Shown here: positions 36,315 through 45,552 of the stretch, one piece after another | How the letters are laid out: the number at the start of each line of letters is the position of its first letter | Position numbering within the stretch: position 1 is the first letter of the stretch | From: Staphylococcus capitis subsp. capitis | GTDB taxonomy: Bacteria > Bacillota > Bacilli > Staphylococcales > Staphylococcaceae | Reading direction: 5' to 3' | Length of the DNA stretch: 64,000 bases | NCBI RefSeq assembly: GCF_040739495.1 | Contig: NZ_CP145263.1 | Location: forward strand, 1,426,001-1,490,000 | Notes under the pieces: generated by a model | The model's database searches: none | What the model was told of the DNA's origin: nothing | Seen by the model: the letters and a program-made list of their open reading frames with translations, nothing else | Program-made: the position numbers and the translations under genes

Positions 36315-37326
36315 AAATGATTATTTAGAAGGCGCGCATGAGAAAGTACTCAAACGACTTATTGATACAAATATGGTTCAAGCTGCTGGTTACGGCTTTG
36401 ATGAATTCTCAGCACAAGCGGCTGATAAAATAAGGGAGACTATCAAGTGTCCTGAGGCAACGGTAAGATTTCTGGTTGGTGGTACTCAAACAAACCAAGT
36501 GGTTATAAATTCTATGTTGAAAAGTTATGAAGGTGTGATATCAGCAGATACGGGACATGTGGCAGTTCATGAAGGTGGCGCCATTGAATTTAGTGGTCAT
36601 AAAGTTTTAGCCATACCATCCAGTGAAGGTAAAATATCAGCCGAGGGTGTCGAAGCTTACTTAGAAACTTTTTATAGTGACTTTAAAAGAGAACATATGG
36701 TATTTCCAGGGATGGTTTATATTTCGCATCCCACAGAATATGGAACGTTATATACGAAAGAGGAATTAAAAAGCTTAGCCAAAGTTTGTCGTAAACATGA
36801 GATACCATTATTTATGGATGGCGCTAGACTCGGTTACGGGTTAATGAGTGACAATACCGATGTCACTATTGAAGATATAGCTAAGTACTGTGATGTCTTC
36901 TACATTGGTGGTACTAAAATAGGTGCACTGTGTGGTGAGGCAATCGTATTTACTAAGAACAATGAGCCGATAAACTTTACGACAATTATTAAACACCACG
37001 GCGCTTTACTAGCTAAAGGTCGATTAACTGGCATCCAATTTTTAGAGTTATTTACAGATGAGTTATACTTTAAAATTAGTAAACATGCGATTAATATGGC
37101 TAAGAAAGTTAAAAATGGATTTTTAGAAAAAGGATACCAAGTCTATTATGATTCACCCACTAACCAACAATTCTTTGTACTTAGTAACGATAAAATAAAA
37201 GAATTAGAGAAGAAGGTTAAATTCGCAGTGTGGGAAAAATATGATGATAATCACCGTGTCGTCAGATTTGCGACAAGTTGGGCGACTACAGAAGAAAATG
37301 TAGAACAGTTGTTGAAGCTAATTTAA
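36301..37326 (+). CDS. Low-specificity L-threonine aldolase
   Basis: PLP enzyme cleaving L-threonine (and allo-threonine) to glycine and acetaldehyde. The 341-aa fold-type I protein shows VGGTQTNQ near residue 60, the PLP-pairing FMDGARLGYG with Asp173, and the Schiff-base Lys206 in YIGGTKIGA. AGGAGGG precedes the ATG. The gene is the nearest intact threonine-metabolising gene to the broken biosynthesis locus. It stands alone, with a phage remnant after it on the other strand. Confidence 0.88.
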   Translation: MISFENDYLEGAHEKVLKRLIDTNMVQAAGYGFDEFSAQAADKIRETIKCPEATVRFLVGGTQTNQVVINSMLKSYEGVISADTGHVAVHEGGAIEFSGHKVLAIPSSEGKISAEGVEAYLETFYSDFKREHMVFPGMVYISHPTEYGTLYTKEELKSLAKVCRKHEIPLFMDGARLGYGLMSDNTDVTIEDIAKYCDVFYIGGTKIGALCGEAIVFTKNNEPINFTTIIKHHGALLAKGRLTGIQFLELFTDELYFKISKHAINMAKKVKNGFLEKGYQVYYDSPTNQQFFVLSNDKIKELEKKVKFAVWEKYDDNHRVVRFATSWATTEENVEQLLKLI

Positions 37327-37411
37327 TATTTTTAATTTTAAGAGATTTCGTCTATTCTTAATTTTACTTTGAAAATAAAAGGTAAATTGGCTAAACGATG
37401 TATGAATACGG

Positions 37412-37835
37412 CGAAATCTTCTTTATTGATGATTCAACATTTTTTTGTTTTTTCAGCGTTAAAGTTGACTAATACATTACCAATTTGATCATTAAAATTT
37501 TGCACACCAAATTCATTAAGCATTGAACGAGTCTCATTTTTCATTTGAGATAAAGCCTTTTCTGCTTTAAGTTCTTCATTCTCTTTCAAAAGCTTTTCGA
37601 TCTCATATTGACTCTTTTGATCTTTATTCATTTTGGCCAGTTTCTCAGCTTCTTGAATTGCATACTTAATACGTTCATCAGATTTTCTTTTTTCTCTAGC
37701 TAAACGATCCTTAATCATTTGAGATACTTCTTCTTGAGAGAATGTTTTCTCTTTTTGTTGCGTTTGTTCATGAGTTGTTTCTAAATTGTCATTGTGCTTC
37801 GTTTCTTCAGTTATATTACTTTGATTGTTCTCCAT
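37412..37835 (-). pseudogene. Phage scaffold protein, C-terminus lost
   Basis: Remnant of a capsid scaffold (DUF4355 type): Glu/Lys/Gln-rich, with the core EKTFSQEEVSQMIKDRLARE, a coiled coil and a conserved FGVQNFNDQIGNVLVNFN stretch. AGGAGG precedes ATG 37835. The reading breaks in a run of seven A (37440-37446): it stops at TGA 37434, but one more base would continue KNVESSIKK, the expected start of the last helix, before the phage sequence gives out near 37410. It follows the head-protein and immunity remnants in the usual phage order. Confidence 0.8.
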
Positions 37836-37914
37836 GAGATATACCTCCGTTTATAGTCTGTCGACTGCGTATTCCATACTTGCTTTTATAACGTCATCAG
37901 TACGTTTTGGATAT

Positions 37915-37945
37915 AAAAAATAACCTTCCGCGGAAGGTTAAAAAA
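37915..37945. terminator. Perfect palindromic terminator
   Basis: TAACCTTCCGCGGAAGGTTA (37921-37940) is a perfect 20-bp palindrome with A-run on the left and A-rich tract on the right, between the immunity and scaffold remnants. Confidence 0.75.
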
Positions 37946-37951
37946 GCGTAT

Positions 37952-37998
37952 AAAAATAGCACCACTTTCTATTTATAAGGGTAGAAAGGATGCTATTT
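37952..37998 (-). terminator. Terminator of the immunity remnant
   Basis: AAATAGCA (37954-37961) pairs with TGCTATTT (37991-37998), extended by CTTTCTA/TAGAAAG, with TTTTTA following on the minus strand. It overlaps the ancestral stop of the immunity gene. Confidence 0.7.
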
Positions 37999-38257
37999 TA
38001 ATACCAAGCAACTAAATATTCACTTGGAAATTCATTTTTGCTTATAAAATATCTAATAGCTTGAAATGCTTTGTTCCTATATATCATATAATCTTTTAAT
38101 ATTTCATCTTTAGATAATACAAAATCAATAACCTCTGAATTTTTTTATTTAAAGTTACTATTCCTTTCCCCTTTTTTAAATCATCTTGTGGCAAATATTC
38201 ATAACTAATTATTCGCTCATCTTCTTCTATTTTATTTAGTGTTAATATTGGTCTCAC
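37998..38257 (-). pseudogene. Presumed immunity protein, frameshifted
   Basis: From GTG 38257 the frame reads MRPILTLNKIEEDERIISYE to LNKK, where a seven-A run (38140-38146) breaks it. In the next frame it continues NSEVIDFVLSKDEILKDYMI and ends LVAWY at TAA 37998. The 260-bp length is 2 mod 3, so a one-base loss restores an 86-aa protein. It starts 2 nt after the ancestral stop of the toxin-bearing head protein, the position where polymorphic-toxin immunity genes lie. I do not recognise the family; the immunity role is inferred from position. Confidence 0.6.
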
Positions 38258-38258
38258 C

Positions 38259-38934
38259 TTATTTACTAATAAAACTTGCATAATCATACTTTTTCTAAAC
38301 ATAATTATGTGCTTTTATATATGAATAATTATACTTATTCATTAAATAGTGTTCAATAACTTCATGACGTAATAATATAAAATCTTGCTCTTTTATATTT
38401 TTTCCTTCTCTTAAACGTTGCCAACTTAAAGCTATATTAAAGTCGGGGAAAAATTTATCTCTTTTATTTCCTAATTTATAGATGTTTTCAAATAAATGTT
38501 CATAAACTCTTTCTATTAATTTTTGATTATATCCAGTATTATTTGATATTACTTCAATTTCTCTTTTTTATTTCTATTTAATACTGACTTATAATATTTC
38601 ATTGCATGCTTATCTCTTTTTGAATGATAAGGATCATTGATGTCGTTTAATGCTCCTGCCTTACGTACTAAACTCTGTTTATCTTCTATCTGATACTTAC
38701 CTTTACGCTCAGTAAAGAATTTATCCCGCCAGTTTCCCATTTGTGGCACTGTAGTACTTCTACACCAAGGGTGCATAGGGGGTGCATTAATGCCAGGTGT
38801 CATATCTTTTATTTTAAATACTTTGCCGTTAAAGAGTGACAAATTTTAGATGTTTTCTTGTCTATTTTAGCCACATATTTATATTCGCCATCTTCACCTA
38901 ATTCTTTTAGATAAGTAAGCTTCTGTGATTCAGC
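38259..38934 (-). pseudogene. Phage minor head protein with toxin-like C-terminus
   Basis: Only the C-terminal 230 codons remain. Part one (38934-38830) reads KIDKKTSKICHSL, part two PGINAPPMHPWCRSTTVPQMGNW, together the end of a gp7/F-type head morphogenesis domain. Then comes HAMKYYKSVLNR followed by IEVISNNTGYNQKLIERVYE, FFPDFNIALSWQRL and LLRHEVIEHYLM, a domain I associate with toxin-like tails of phage head proteins. Lesions: one missing base near 38829-38833, one in the A6 run at 38564-38569, and TAG at 38295-38297; the ancestral stop is TAA 38259. The 5' part is deleted at 38935, beside the glnA terminator. Confidence 0.75.
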
Positions 38935-38943
38935 CTAAAACAT

Positions 38944-38976
38944 AAAAAAGAGCTGAGACAGTTTCGTCTCAGCTCT
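38944..38976 (-). terminator. glnA terminator
   Basis: AGAGCTGAGAC and GTCTCAGCTCT form a perfect 11-bp stem followed on the minus strand by TTTTTT. The phage remnant begins right after it. Confidence 0.93.
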
Positions 38977-39012
38977 GACCCCTATTGTGGTTCCCCTGTT
39001 TTGTTTAGCGCT

Positions 39013-40353
39013 TTAGTATTGTTTTATGTACTGTTCGCGTTCCCATTCAGAAACTTGAGTACGGTAATAATCCCATTCAATAGATTTAGAGTTAATAAAT
39101 TGATTGTAAATGTGATCTCCTAAAGCGTTTTTAATTGAAGAATTTTCACGCATTGATTTTAACGCAGTATACAATGTTGATGGTAAGTCTTGGATGCCAA
39201 CTGCTTCTCGTTCTTCACGATTCATTTCGTAGATATTTTGATTTACTGGTTCAGGTACTTCTAGTTTGTTTTTGATTCCGTCTAACCCTGCTTCAAGGAT
39301 TGCTGCTAGAGCCATGTAAGGGTTAGCTGCAGGGTCAACTGAACGTACTTCAATACGCGTTGATAATCCTCTTGAAGAAGGCACACGTACTAATGGAGAA
39401 CGGTTTTTACCACTCCAAGCGATATAACATGGTGCTTCGTAACCTGGTACTAAACGTTTATAAGAGTTTACTAGAGGGTTACATACTGCAGTGAATCCAC
39501 GTGCATTTTTAAGAACACCTGCTGTAAATTGATAAGCTGTTTCTGTTAATTGCATTTCGCCATTTGGATCATAGAAAGCATTTTCTTTGCCTTTAAATAA
39601 TGAAACGTTAAAGTGCATTCCGCTTCCGTTAACACCAAATAATGGTTTAGGCATGAATGTCGCATGTAAATTATGTTTACGAGCAATAGTTTTTACAACA
39701 AGTTTGAATGTTTGAATATTATCACAAGCTGTTACAGCGTCTGCATATTTAAAGTCAATTTCATGTTGACCAGGTGCAACTTCATGGTGACTTGCTTCAA
39801 TATCAAAGCCCATATCCTCTAATTCTAATACGATATCACGACGACAATTTTCACCTAAGTCTGTAGGTGCTAAGTCGAAGTAACCACCATCATCATTGAG
39901 TTCTAATGTTGGTTCACCTTTTTCATCTAATTTGAATAAGAAGAATTCTGGTTCGGGCCCTAAGTTGAAGTCTGTGAAGCCCATATCTTCCATTTCTTTT
40001 AAAACTCGTTTTAAGTTCGCACGTGGGTCGCCTTCGAATGGAGTACCATCTGTTTTAAATACATCACAGATTAAACGCGCAACTTTACCTTGTCCAGCTG
40101 TCCATGGGAATATTACCCAAGTATCTAAATCTGGATGTAAGTACATATCAGATTCTTCAATGCGTACGAATCCTTCGATTGAAGAACCATCAAACATCAT
40201 TTCATTATCTAAAACTTTTTCTAATTGGCTAACTGGAACCTCTACGTTTTTAATTGTTCCTAAAATATCAGTGAATTGTAATCTTAAATATCTAACATTT
40301 TCCTCTTCAGCAAACTTACGAATATCATCTTTTGTAAAACTACGTTTTGGCAT
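39013..40353 (-). CDS. glnA: Glutamine synthetase, type I
   Basis: Makes glutamine from glutamate, ammonia and ATP; the dodecamer also signals nitrogen state through GlnR. The 446-aa protein has the beta-grasp start with [10 protein letters not shown], the ATP region [17 protein letters not shown] and the glutamate loop [23 protein letters not shown] chose ATG 40353 (MPKRSFTK), 9 nt after GGAGG; a longer in-frame reading of 16 codons crosses the intergenic region and is rejected. It is co-transcribed with glnR, 19 bp upstream. Confidence 0.97.
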   Translation of the reverse strand: MPKRSFTKDDIRKFAEEENVRYLRLQFTDILGTIKNVEVPVSQLEKVLDNEMMFDGSSIEGFVRIEESDMYLHPDLDTWVIFPWTAGQGKVARLICDVFKTDGTPFEGDPRANLKRVLKEMEDMGFTDFNLGPEPEFFLFKLDEKGEPTLELNDDGGYFDLAPTDLGENCRRDIVLELEDMGFDIEASHHEVAPGQHEIDFKYADAVTACDNIQTFKLVVKTIARKHNLHATFMPKPLFGVNGSGMHFNVSLFKGKENAFYDPNGEMQLTETAYQFTAGVLKNARGFTAVCNPLVNSYKRLVPGYEAPCYIAWSGKNRSPLVRVPSSRGLSTRIEVRSVDPAANPYMALAAILEAGLDGIKNKLEVPEPVNQNIYEMNREEREAVGIQDLPSTLYTALKSMRENSSIKNALGDHIYNQFINSKSIEWDYYRTQVSEWEREQYIKQY

Positions 40354-40372
40354 GGTTTGAATCCTCCAAATT

Positions 40373-40741
40373 TTATTTAATAAATCTTGATAAGTCACCA
40401 CGATTTATTGGCAATGTTTCGCTACGCGGTTTCTGCGTTGCATCTACAATCATTCTTTTTCTAGTCTCTTGTTCGTCTGTCGATAAGTGATCTTGGTCAT
40501 CAAAAATGATTTGTTTGATACCTTTGATATTAAAACCTTTTTCAATTAAAGATTTAATTTCTAAAAGTCGATCCAAATCATTCATTGAAAATAACCTTTT
40601 GTTACCTTCAGTTCTTTCAGGTGTAATGAGTTCATGTGTCTCATAGTACCTAATTTGTCTTGGACTTAGTTCAGTTAATTTACTCACTACACTCATAGAG
40701 AATACGGCCATGTTACGTCTGATTGAATCGTTAGACTGCAC
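40373..40741 (-). CDS. glnR: MerR-type repressor GlnR
   Basis: Represses glnRA and other nitrogen genes when glutamine is abundant, with feedback-inhibited glutamine synthetase as co-sensor. The 122-aa protein has a MerR HTH ([22 protein letters not shown]) and ends in the short basic-hydrophobic [11 protein letters not shown] tail that GlnA contacts. The start is GTG at 40741 after GGAGAGG. A GlnR box lies 68 bp upstream, so autoregulation is expected. Confidence 0.95.
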   Translation of the reverse strand: MQSNDSIRRNMAVFSMSVVSKLTELSPRQIRYYETHELITPERTEGNKRLFSMNDLDRLLEIKSLIEKGFNIKGIKQIIFDDQDHLSTDEQETRKRMIVDATQKPRSETLPINRGDLSRFIK

Positions 40742-40808
40742 TTGAACCTCTCCTCTACTTTTGAACTTGTCATTAATTTAGCATAGTTTTATCGATATTA
40801 CAAAAGTA

Positions 40809-40825
40809 TGTAAGGTTTTCTAACA
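40809..40825. promoter_or_regulatory. GlnR box upstream of glnRA
   Basis: TGTAA-N7-TAACA is an exact match to TGTNA-N7-TNACA. Confidence 0.85.
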
Positions 40826-40830
40826 CAATA

Positions 40831-40848
40831 TGTTAAAAGCCTGTCACA
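40831..40848. promoter_or_regulatory. Second GlnR-like box with 8-nt spacer
   Basis: TGTTA-N8-TCACA keeps both half-sites but the spacer is one base longer than the consensus. It lies 22 bp from the first box, as in other tandem GlnR operators. Confidence 0.5.
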
Positions 40849-40962
40849 TCAATATTTCGACCAATAAAATTAACGCTAAATATCTAATTAATTTCAAGCA
40901 ACAACTTATATTTTCTAAAATAATTTTATAATTTTCTGACAAAAAGTTCAAATAAATACAAA

Positions 40963-40996
40963 AACTCTCTAAACCTTTGACTATTTAGAGAGTTTA
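40963..40996. terminator. Terminator of the PLP lyase gene
   Basis: AAACTCTCTAAA (40963-40974) pairs with TTTAGAGAGTTT (40985-40996), 9 bp past the stop of the gene at 41005, with T-run on the minus strand. Confidence 0.88.
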
Positions 40997-41004
40997 ATAA
41001 TTAT

Positions 41005-42243
41005 TTAAATTAAGTTTTGTTTACGTAATTGAGTAACTGCTCGTGTTACAGCTAATTTAACATGTTCATAAGTAAGTCCACCTTGCACATATGCCTCATA
41101 TGGTGGTCTAATAGGACCGTCCGCTGATAATTCGATAGAAGAGCCTTGTACAAAGGTACCAGCAGCCATAATAACATCATCTTCATATCCAGGCATATAA
41201 CTCGGTTCTGGACTAAAATGTGCATTAATAGGAGAAGCATGTTGTATACTTTGGCAGAAAGATATCATTTGTTCTTTCGTCTCAAATTGTACAGTTTGAA
41301 TCAAATCTGTACGCTTCACATTATATTTAGGTGTCGTTTTCATGTTTAGCTTTTCAAGAAGGAGACTAGTAAACAATGCACCTTTCAAACTTTGACTTAC
41401 TACATGAGGAGCTAAAAAGAACCCTTGATACATTTCTTGTAAAGAATTCAAAGATGCTCCCGCTTCTTTACCGATACCTGGTGCAGTTAGGCGATAACCA
41501 CATCTTTCAATTAAGTCTTTACGTCCTGCAATATACCCACCTATCTTAGCTAGGCCACCACCAGGATTCTTAATAAGTGAGCCTGCAATTATGTCAGCCC
41601 CTACTTCAATAGGTTCTTTATCTTCTACAAATTCTCCGTAGCAATTATCTACAAATATAATGACATTCGGATGCTGTTTTCTAATTGTCTCAATCGCCTC
41701 TTCAATTTCATTTACCGGAATTGATGGGCGTTGATCATAACCTTTTGAACGTTGAATAGCGACGACTTTCGTTTTCTCATTTATAGCAGTTAGTACAGAT
41801 GAAATATCAATTTTACCATTATTTAATTTAACCTCGTTGTAATGCACACCATGTTCTTTCAAACTTTCTATACCATTTCCATTCACACCTATCACTTCTA
41901 GTAAAGTGTCATATGGACTGCCAGTGATATATAATAACTCATCACCATATTTCAAAGTACTTTGTAGTGCTAGCGTAATTGCATGGGTACCTGAAATGAT
42001 TTGTGGTCTAACAAGTGCATCCTCAGCTTTAAATGTGTGAGCGTAGATTTCCTCTAAATGATCTCTGCCGAAATCATCGTATCCATATCCAGTAGATCCT
42101 TGCAAATCACTCTCAGTAGCTTTGACATGGTGAAATGCGTTTAACACTTTTTCCTGATTGTTGAACGCAGTTTGCTCAATATCTCTGAAGAACGGTGCTA
42201 AAGTCGTTTCAACTTCTTCAATTAATTTAGTCATTTCTTCCAT
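41005..42243 (-). CDS. PLP-dependent lyase, aluminium-resistance/YnbB family
   Basis: A 412-aa fold-type I PLP enzyme of the family annotated as methionine gamma-lyase-like or aluminium resistance protein (Bacillus YnbB). The PLP region reads VIFVDNCYGEFVEDKEP with the Asp, and the lysine is in NPGGGLAKIGGYIAGRKD. The real reaction is unproven. The ATG follows AAGGAAG. It lies 17 bp after hflX, the same order as Bacillus ynbA-ynbB, so the two likely share a transcript. Confidence 0.85.
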   Translation of the reverse strand: MEEMTKLIEEVETTLAPFFRDIEQTAFNNQEKVLNAFHHVKATESDLQGSTGYGYDDFGRDHLEEIYAHTFKAEDALVRPQIISGTHAITLALQSTLKYGDELLYITGSPYDTLLEVIGVNGNGIESLKEHGVHYNEVKLNNGKIDISSVLTAINEKTKVVAIQRSKGYDQRPSIPVNEIEEAIETIRKQHPNVIIFVDNCYGEFVEDKEPIEVGADIIAGSLIKNPGGGLAKIGGYIAGRKDLIERCGYRLTAPGIGKEAGASLNSLQEMYQGFFLAPHVVSQSLKGALFTSLLLEKLNMKTTPKYNVKRTDLIQTVQFETKEQMISFCQSIQHASPINAHFSPEPSYMPGYEDDVIMAAGTFVQGSSIELSADGPIRPPYEAYVQGGLTYEHVKLAVTRAVTQLRKQNLI

Positions 42244-42260
42244 GATTGTTTCTTCCTTCT

Positions 42261-43496
42261 TTATTTTTTATAACCTTTAACACTATAAGTCTCACTTTCT
42301 TCATTAAAATGAAGTTCTTCGACTAACGTGTTTTGCTTTAAAAAGTACAATCGATTAGCATTTACACTATCAACTGTTTCTTCGTAATAGTTTAAATGAC
42401 GTTTAATCTCATCAATCATTAAGTTTTTTACTTTATCTTTATCATTTTCATCACGACTAGAAACAAATACATATGGCGATTTAGCAACTGGAGACGCTTG
42501 TGCTTCTGTGCATAAATCTTTTTTATTGAAAATTACAGCCTGAGGTATTTGATCCATATTTAAATCATTAATGATTTGATTAACTGTATCGTATTGCGTA
42601 CGGTGTTCAGGATGACTTGCATCTACAACATGTAATAATAAGTTTGCATCTTTAGCTTCTTCAAGCGTAGATTTAAATGCAGCAACAAGTGTTGTAGGTA
42701 ACTTCTGAATGAAACCTACTGTATCTGAAATAATGAGATTAAACCCTTCATTTATTTGTATTTGACGTGTTTTAGGATCTAATGTTGCAAAGAGTAAATT
42801 CTTTTCATAAGTTTCTTCATTTGCCAAAACATTAAACCATGAAGATTTCCCAGCATTCGTATAACCTACTAAGGCCACTTGGAAAACTTGATTTTGTTCT
42901 CGTTTATTTCTATATCTTTCACGATGTTCAACTACCGATTGTAATTGATGTTTAATTTCATTCATACGAGTTCTTATATGGCGTCGATCCATTTCAAGTT
43001 TTGTTTCACCTGGACCTCTTGTTCCAATGCCACCACCTAAACGTGAAAGACTCTTCCCATGACCTTGTAATCGTGGTAAAAGGTAATCAAGTTGTGCAAG
43101 TTCAACTTGTAATTTACCTTCTCTACTTCTCGCTCTTAAAGCAAATATTTCTAATATCAATTGGGTTCTATCGATGATTTTTATGCCCAAATTATCATTT
43201 AATGTTTTAGATTGTGCGGTCGTTAGCTCATCATTTGTAACGACAACATCTATATCGTGAAATTCGATGAAAGCTTTAATTTCTTCTATTTTACCTTTAC
43301 CGACATAATATTTATGATCAAATTGTTCTCTATTTTGAGTAATTTGTCCTTTAACATTTAAACGGCAAGTTTGAGATAGAGCTTCTAATTCTTCCATAGT
43401 AGAATCAAAATTAAATTGATTATCCGTTTGAGCATGTACACCGATTAAAACAGCAGTCTCTAATTTTTTTTTAGTCTTATGTGGTTGCTGAGCCAT
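42261..43496 (-). CDS. hflX: Ribosome-associated GTPase HflX
   Basis: GTPase that splits stalled or hibernating 70S ribosomes under stress. The 411-aa protein has the N-terminal HflX domain and a glycine-rich linker (LSRLGGGIGTRGPGETKLE), then the G domain with G1 GYTNAGKSS, G3 DTVGF and G4 NKKD. I chose ATG 43496 (MAQQPHKTKK), 9 nt after AAGGAG; three in-frame codons upstream overlap less well. Upstream of the PLP lyase in one unit, divergent from gpx. Confidence 0.93.
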   Translation of the reverse strand: MAQQPHKTKKKLETAVLIGVHAQTDNQFNFDSTMEELEALSQTCRLNVKGQITQNREQFDHKYYVGKGKIEEIKAFIEFHDIDVVVTNDELTTAQSKTLNDNLGIKIIDRTQLILEIFALRARSREGKLQVELAQLDYLLPRLQGHGKSLSRLGGGIGTRGPGETKLEMDRRHIRTRMNEIKHQLQSVVEHRERYRNKREQNQVFQVALVGYTNAGKSSWFNVLANEETYEKNLLFATLDPKTRQIQINEGFNLIISDTVGFIQKLPTTLVAAFKSTLEEAKDANLLLHVVDASHPEHRTQYDTVNQIINDLNMDQIPQAVIFNKKDLCTEAQASPVAKSPYVFVSSRDENDKDKVKNLMIDEIKRHLNYYEETVDSVNANRLYFLKQNTLVEELHFNEESETYSVKGYKK

Positions 43497-43607
43497 GATA
43501 TACATCTCCTTTTAAAAAGTTACTCAAAACATTCTATCATAGAGTATAAACAAAGACTATACAGTTAAATTATGTTAAATTTGAGGTATATCGAAAGGGT
43601 GATAAAT

Positions 43608-44084
43608 ATGGAAACAATTTATGATTTCGTAGTACAAAAAAATAACGGTGAAAATTATAAATTAGAACAGTATAAAGGCGATGTAATGCTTATTGTAAAC
43701 ACTGCTAGTGAATGTGGTTTCACTCCACAATTTGAAGGATTACAAAAGTTATATGATAATTATAAAGATAAAGGATTTATCGTCTTAGGTTTCCCTTGTA
43801 ATCAATTCGGCGGACAGGAACCCGGTTCAGGAGAAGAAGCAGCTCAAAATTGTAAAATTAATTATGGTGTTACTTTCCCGATTCATGAGAAAGTAGACGT
43901 TAAAGGCGATAATCAACATCCATTATTCCGTTATTTAACTGATGCTGCAAAGGGTATGTTAAATGAAAAAATCAAATGGAATTTCACTAAATTCTTAGTT
44001 GACCGTCAAGGTAATGTCGTTAAACGTTTTTCTCCTCAGAAAAAACCAGACCAAATCGCAAGTGAAATTGAAAAATTATTATAA
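43608..44084 (+). CDS. bsaA: Glutathione peroxidase-family thiol peroxidase
   Basis: Reduces peroxides with a cysteine active site; staphylococci lack glutathione, so thioredoxin or bacillithiol is the likely donor. The 158-aa protein has Cys36 in [12 protein letters not shown], the catalytic Gln in QFGGQEPG and Trp in [11 protein letters not shown]. The ATG beginning METIYDF follows AAAGGGTG; a reading 12 codons longer lacks a ribosome site. Monocistronic with a very strong terminator. Confidence 0.93.
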   Translation: METIYDFVVQKNNGENYKLEQYKGDVMLIVNTASECGFTPQFEGLQKLYDNYKDKGFIVLGFPCNQFGGQEPGSGEEAAQNCKINYGVTFPIHEKVDVKGDNQHPLFRYLTDAAKGMLNEKIKWNFTKFLVDRQGNVVKRFSPQKKPDQIASEIEKLL

Positions 44085-44133
44085 ATAAATATTAATTGAG
44101 TGAGAGTAATAAAAACTATAATCACAATGAAAA

Positions 44134-44206
44134 ATGCTTCATGTAATGTGTAAAAATTGAAATTAATACTAACTTCAATCACCACATTACATGAAGCATA
44201 TTTTTT
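44134..44206 (+). terminator. Long hairpin terminator after bsaA
   Basis: ATGCTTCATGTAATGTG (44134-44150) pairs perfectly with CACATTACATGAAGCAT (44183-44199), followed by ATTTTTT. A 17-bp stem with a 32-nt loop is larger than needed for termination. Confidence 0.8.
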
Positions 44207-44356
44207 ATTACAAACATTCCCTTGATTTGTTCTAAAGTGCTTATGTTTTAAAACATTATCTTCAATACTTAAATGTATTTCATTGATTAGCAAAACCAGT
44301 GATTAGTTTTTACTCTTCAACAAAATGGCGTTATTAATGCACTTTGATTACAACTT

Positions 44357-44596
44357 CTATTCTTCACTTTTTTCTTCAGATGATTCTTCTGTTTCAGTAT
44401 CAACTGTAAAAGTGCTGATCGCATGTTTGTAAATCAGATGTTGTTTGCCTTGAGAATTTAAACTTACAACGTATTTGTCAAAGTCTTCAATAACACCTTT
44501 CATTTGAAAGCCGTTTAAAAAGAATACAGTGACCTCAGTTTTGTCTGCTTTAAAGTTCTCTAGTGCTTGATCTTGGATGTTTTCGTTTGCAATCAT
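44357..44596 (-). CDS. hfq: RNA chaperone Hfq
   Basis: Hexameric Sm-like RNA-binding protein; its role in staphylococci is modest and debated. The 79-aa protein has the Sm1 core VTVFFLNGFQMKGVIEDFDKYVVSL and the Sm2 region KQHLIYKHAISTF (proximal-face KH motif), then an acidic tail. Its start lies inside the 3' end of miaA, a 47-nt overlap in another frame, behind AGGAG, so translation is probably coupled. Confidence 0.95.
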   Translation of the reverse strand: MIANENIQDQALENFKADKTEVTVFFLNGFQMKGVIEDFDKYVVSLNSQGKQHLIYKHAISTFTVDTETEESSEEKSEE

Positions 44597-45548
44597 GTTT
44601 AGAACTCCTTTTATTTATTTGGGTTGTAATCTCATCTAACATCATCTGAAGTGACATTTTTTCTTTATCTAACCAAAGAACGTCCATTTTATTTTTAAAC
44701 CAAGTTAACTGTCGTTTCGCGTACTGACGTGAATGCTGCTTAAGTTTTTCTATAGCGTCCTCCATCTGTAAATGACCTTTTACTACAGGAACGAGTTCTT
44801 TATATCCAATTGCTTGCATACTTTGACTTGATTCAAAACCTTGTTCTACGAGGTCTTGCACTTCTTTAAATAATCCGTGACCCAACATAATATCGACACG
44901 TTTATTTATTTTAAAATATAATGTTTCGCGCGACATTTCAATCCCTAATAATAATTTATCATAATTTTCAGTAAATTGTTGCACTTTCTTGCGAGAACTT
45001 AAAAGTTTTTTTGTTTTTAAATAGTATTCTATCGCTCGAAGTACTCTTTTTCGATTATTTGGATGAATATCTTCTGCAGAATCACTATCAAACGAAGCTA
45101 AATACTGATGCAAGTCTTCATTATTATACTGTTCTAATTCTTCAAGTTGCGCTCGAACTCGTTTCATTTGTTCTTCTGAAATTGTTTCATCTTCAAACGC
45201 ATAATTATAGAGTAATGATTGTATGTAAAGACCCGTTCCACCAGCTATAATAGGTAATTTACCTCTATTTGTAATATCTTCAATACATACCTCTGCACGT
45301 TTTTTAAATTCAAATGCCGAAAACGATTCGTCAGGTTCTAAAATGTCTATCATATGATGTGTGATGCCGTCCATCTCATCTCGTGTTACTTTAGCTGTGC
45401 CAATATCCATATTTTTGTATACTTGCATTGAATCACCACTAATGATTTCTCCATTAAACTTTTTGGCGACTTCAATACTTAATTCAGTTTTACCTGATGC
45501 AGTTGGCCCAACAATAACAACAAGAAATGGCTTTGGTTGATTCGTCAT
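44550..45548 (-). CDS. miaA: tRNA dimethylallyltransferase
   Basis: Adds the isopentenyl group to A37 of tRNAs reading UNN codons; MiaB, also in this window, then methylthiolates it. The 332-aa protein has the P-loop GPTASGKTELS (near residues 12-20), the SGDSMQVYKNMDIGTAK block and a C-terminal LTWFKNKMDVLWL region. The C-terminus overlaps hfq. The ATG follows the stop of the lysophospholipase gene by 4 nt, so the three form an operon. Confidence 0.95.
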   Translation of the reverse strand: MTNQPKPFLVVIVGPTASGKTELSIEVAKKFNGEIISGDSMQVYKNMDIGTAKVTRDEMDGITHHMIDILEPDESFSAFEFKKRAEVCIEDITNRGKLPIIAGGTGLYIQSLLYNYAFEDETISEEQMKRVRAQLEELEQYNNEDLHQYLASFDSDSAEDIHPNNRKRVLRAIEYYLKTKKLLSSRKKVQQFTENYDKLLLGIEMSRETLYFKINKRVDIMLGHGLFKEVQDLVEQGFESSQSMQAIGYKELVPVVKGHLQMEDAIEKLKQHSRQYAKRQLTWFKNKMDVLWLDKEKMSLQMMLDEITTQINKRSSKHDCKRKHPRSSTREL

Positions 45549-45552
45549 TTAG

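Noticed and set aside
37327..37433. Attachment-site repeat at the phage remnant edge
   Set aside because: Loose similarity between the AAGAGATTTCG and CGAAATCTT segments is an inverted, not direct, repeat and has no partner at the other edge.
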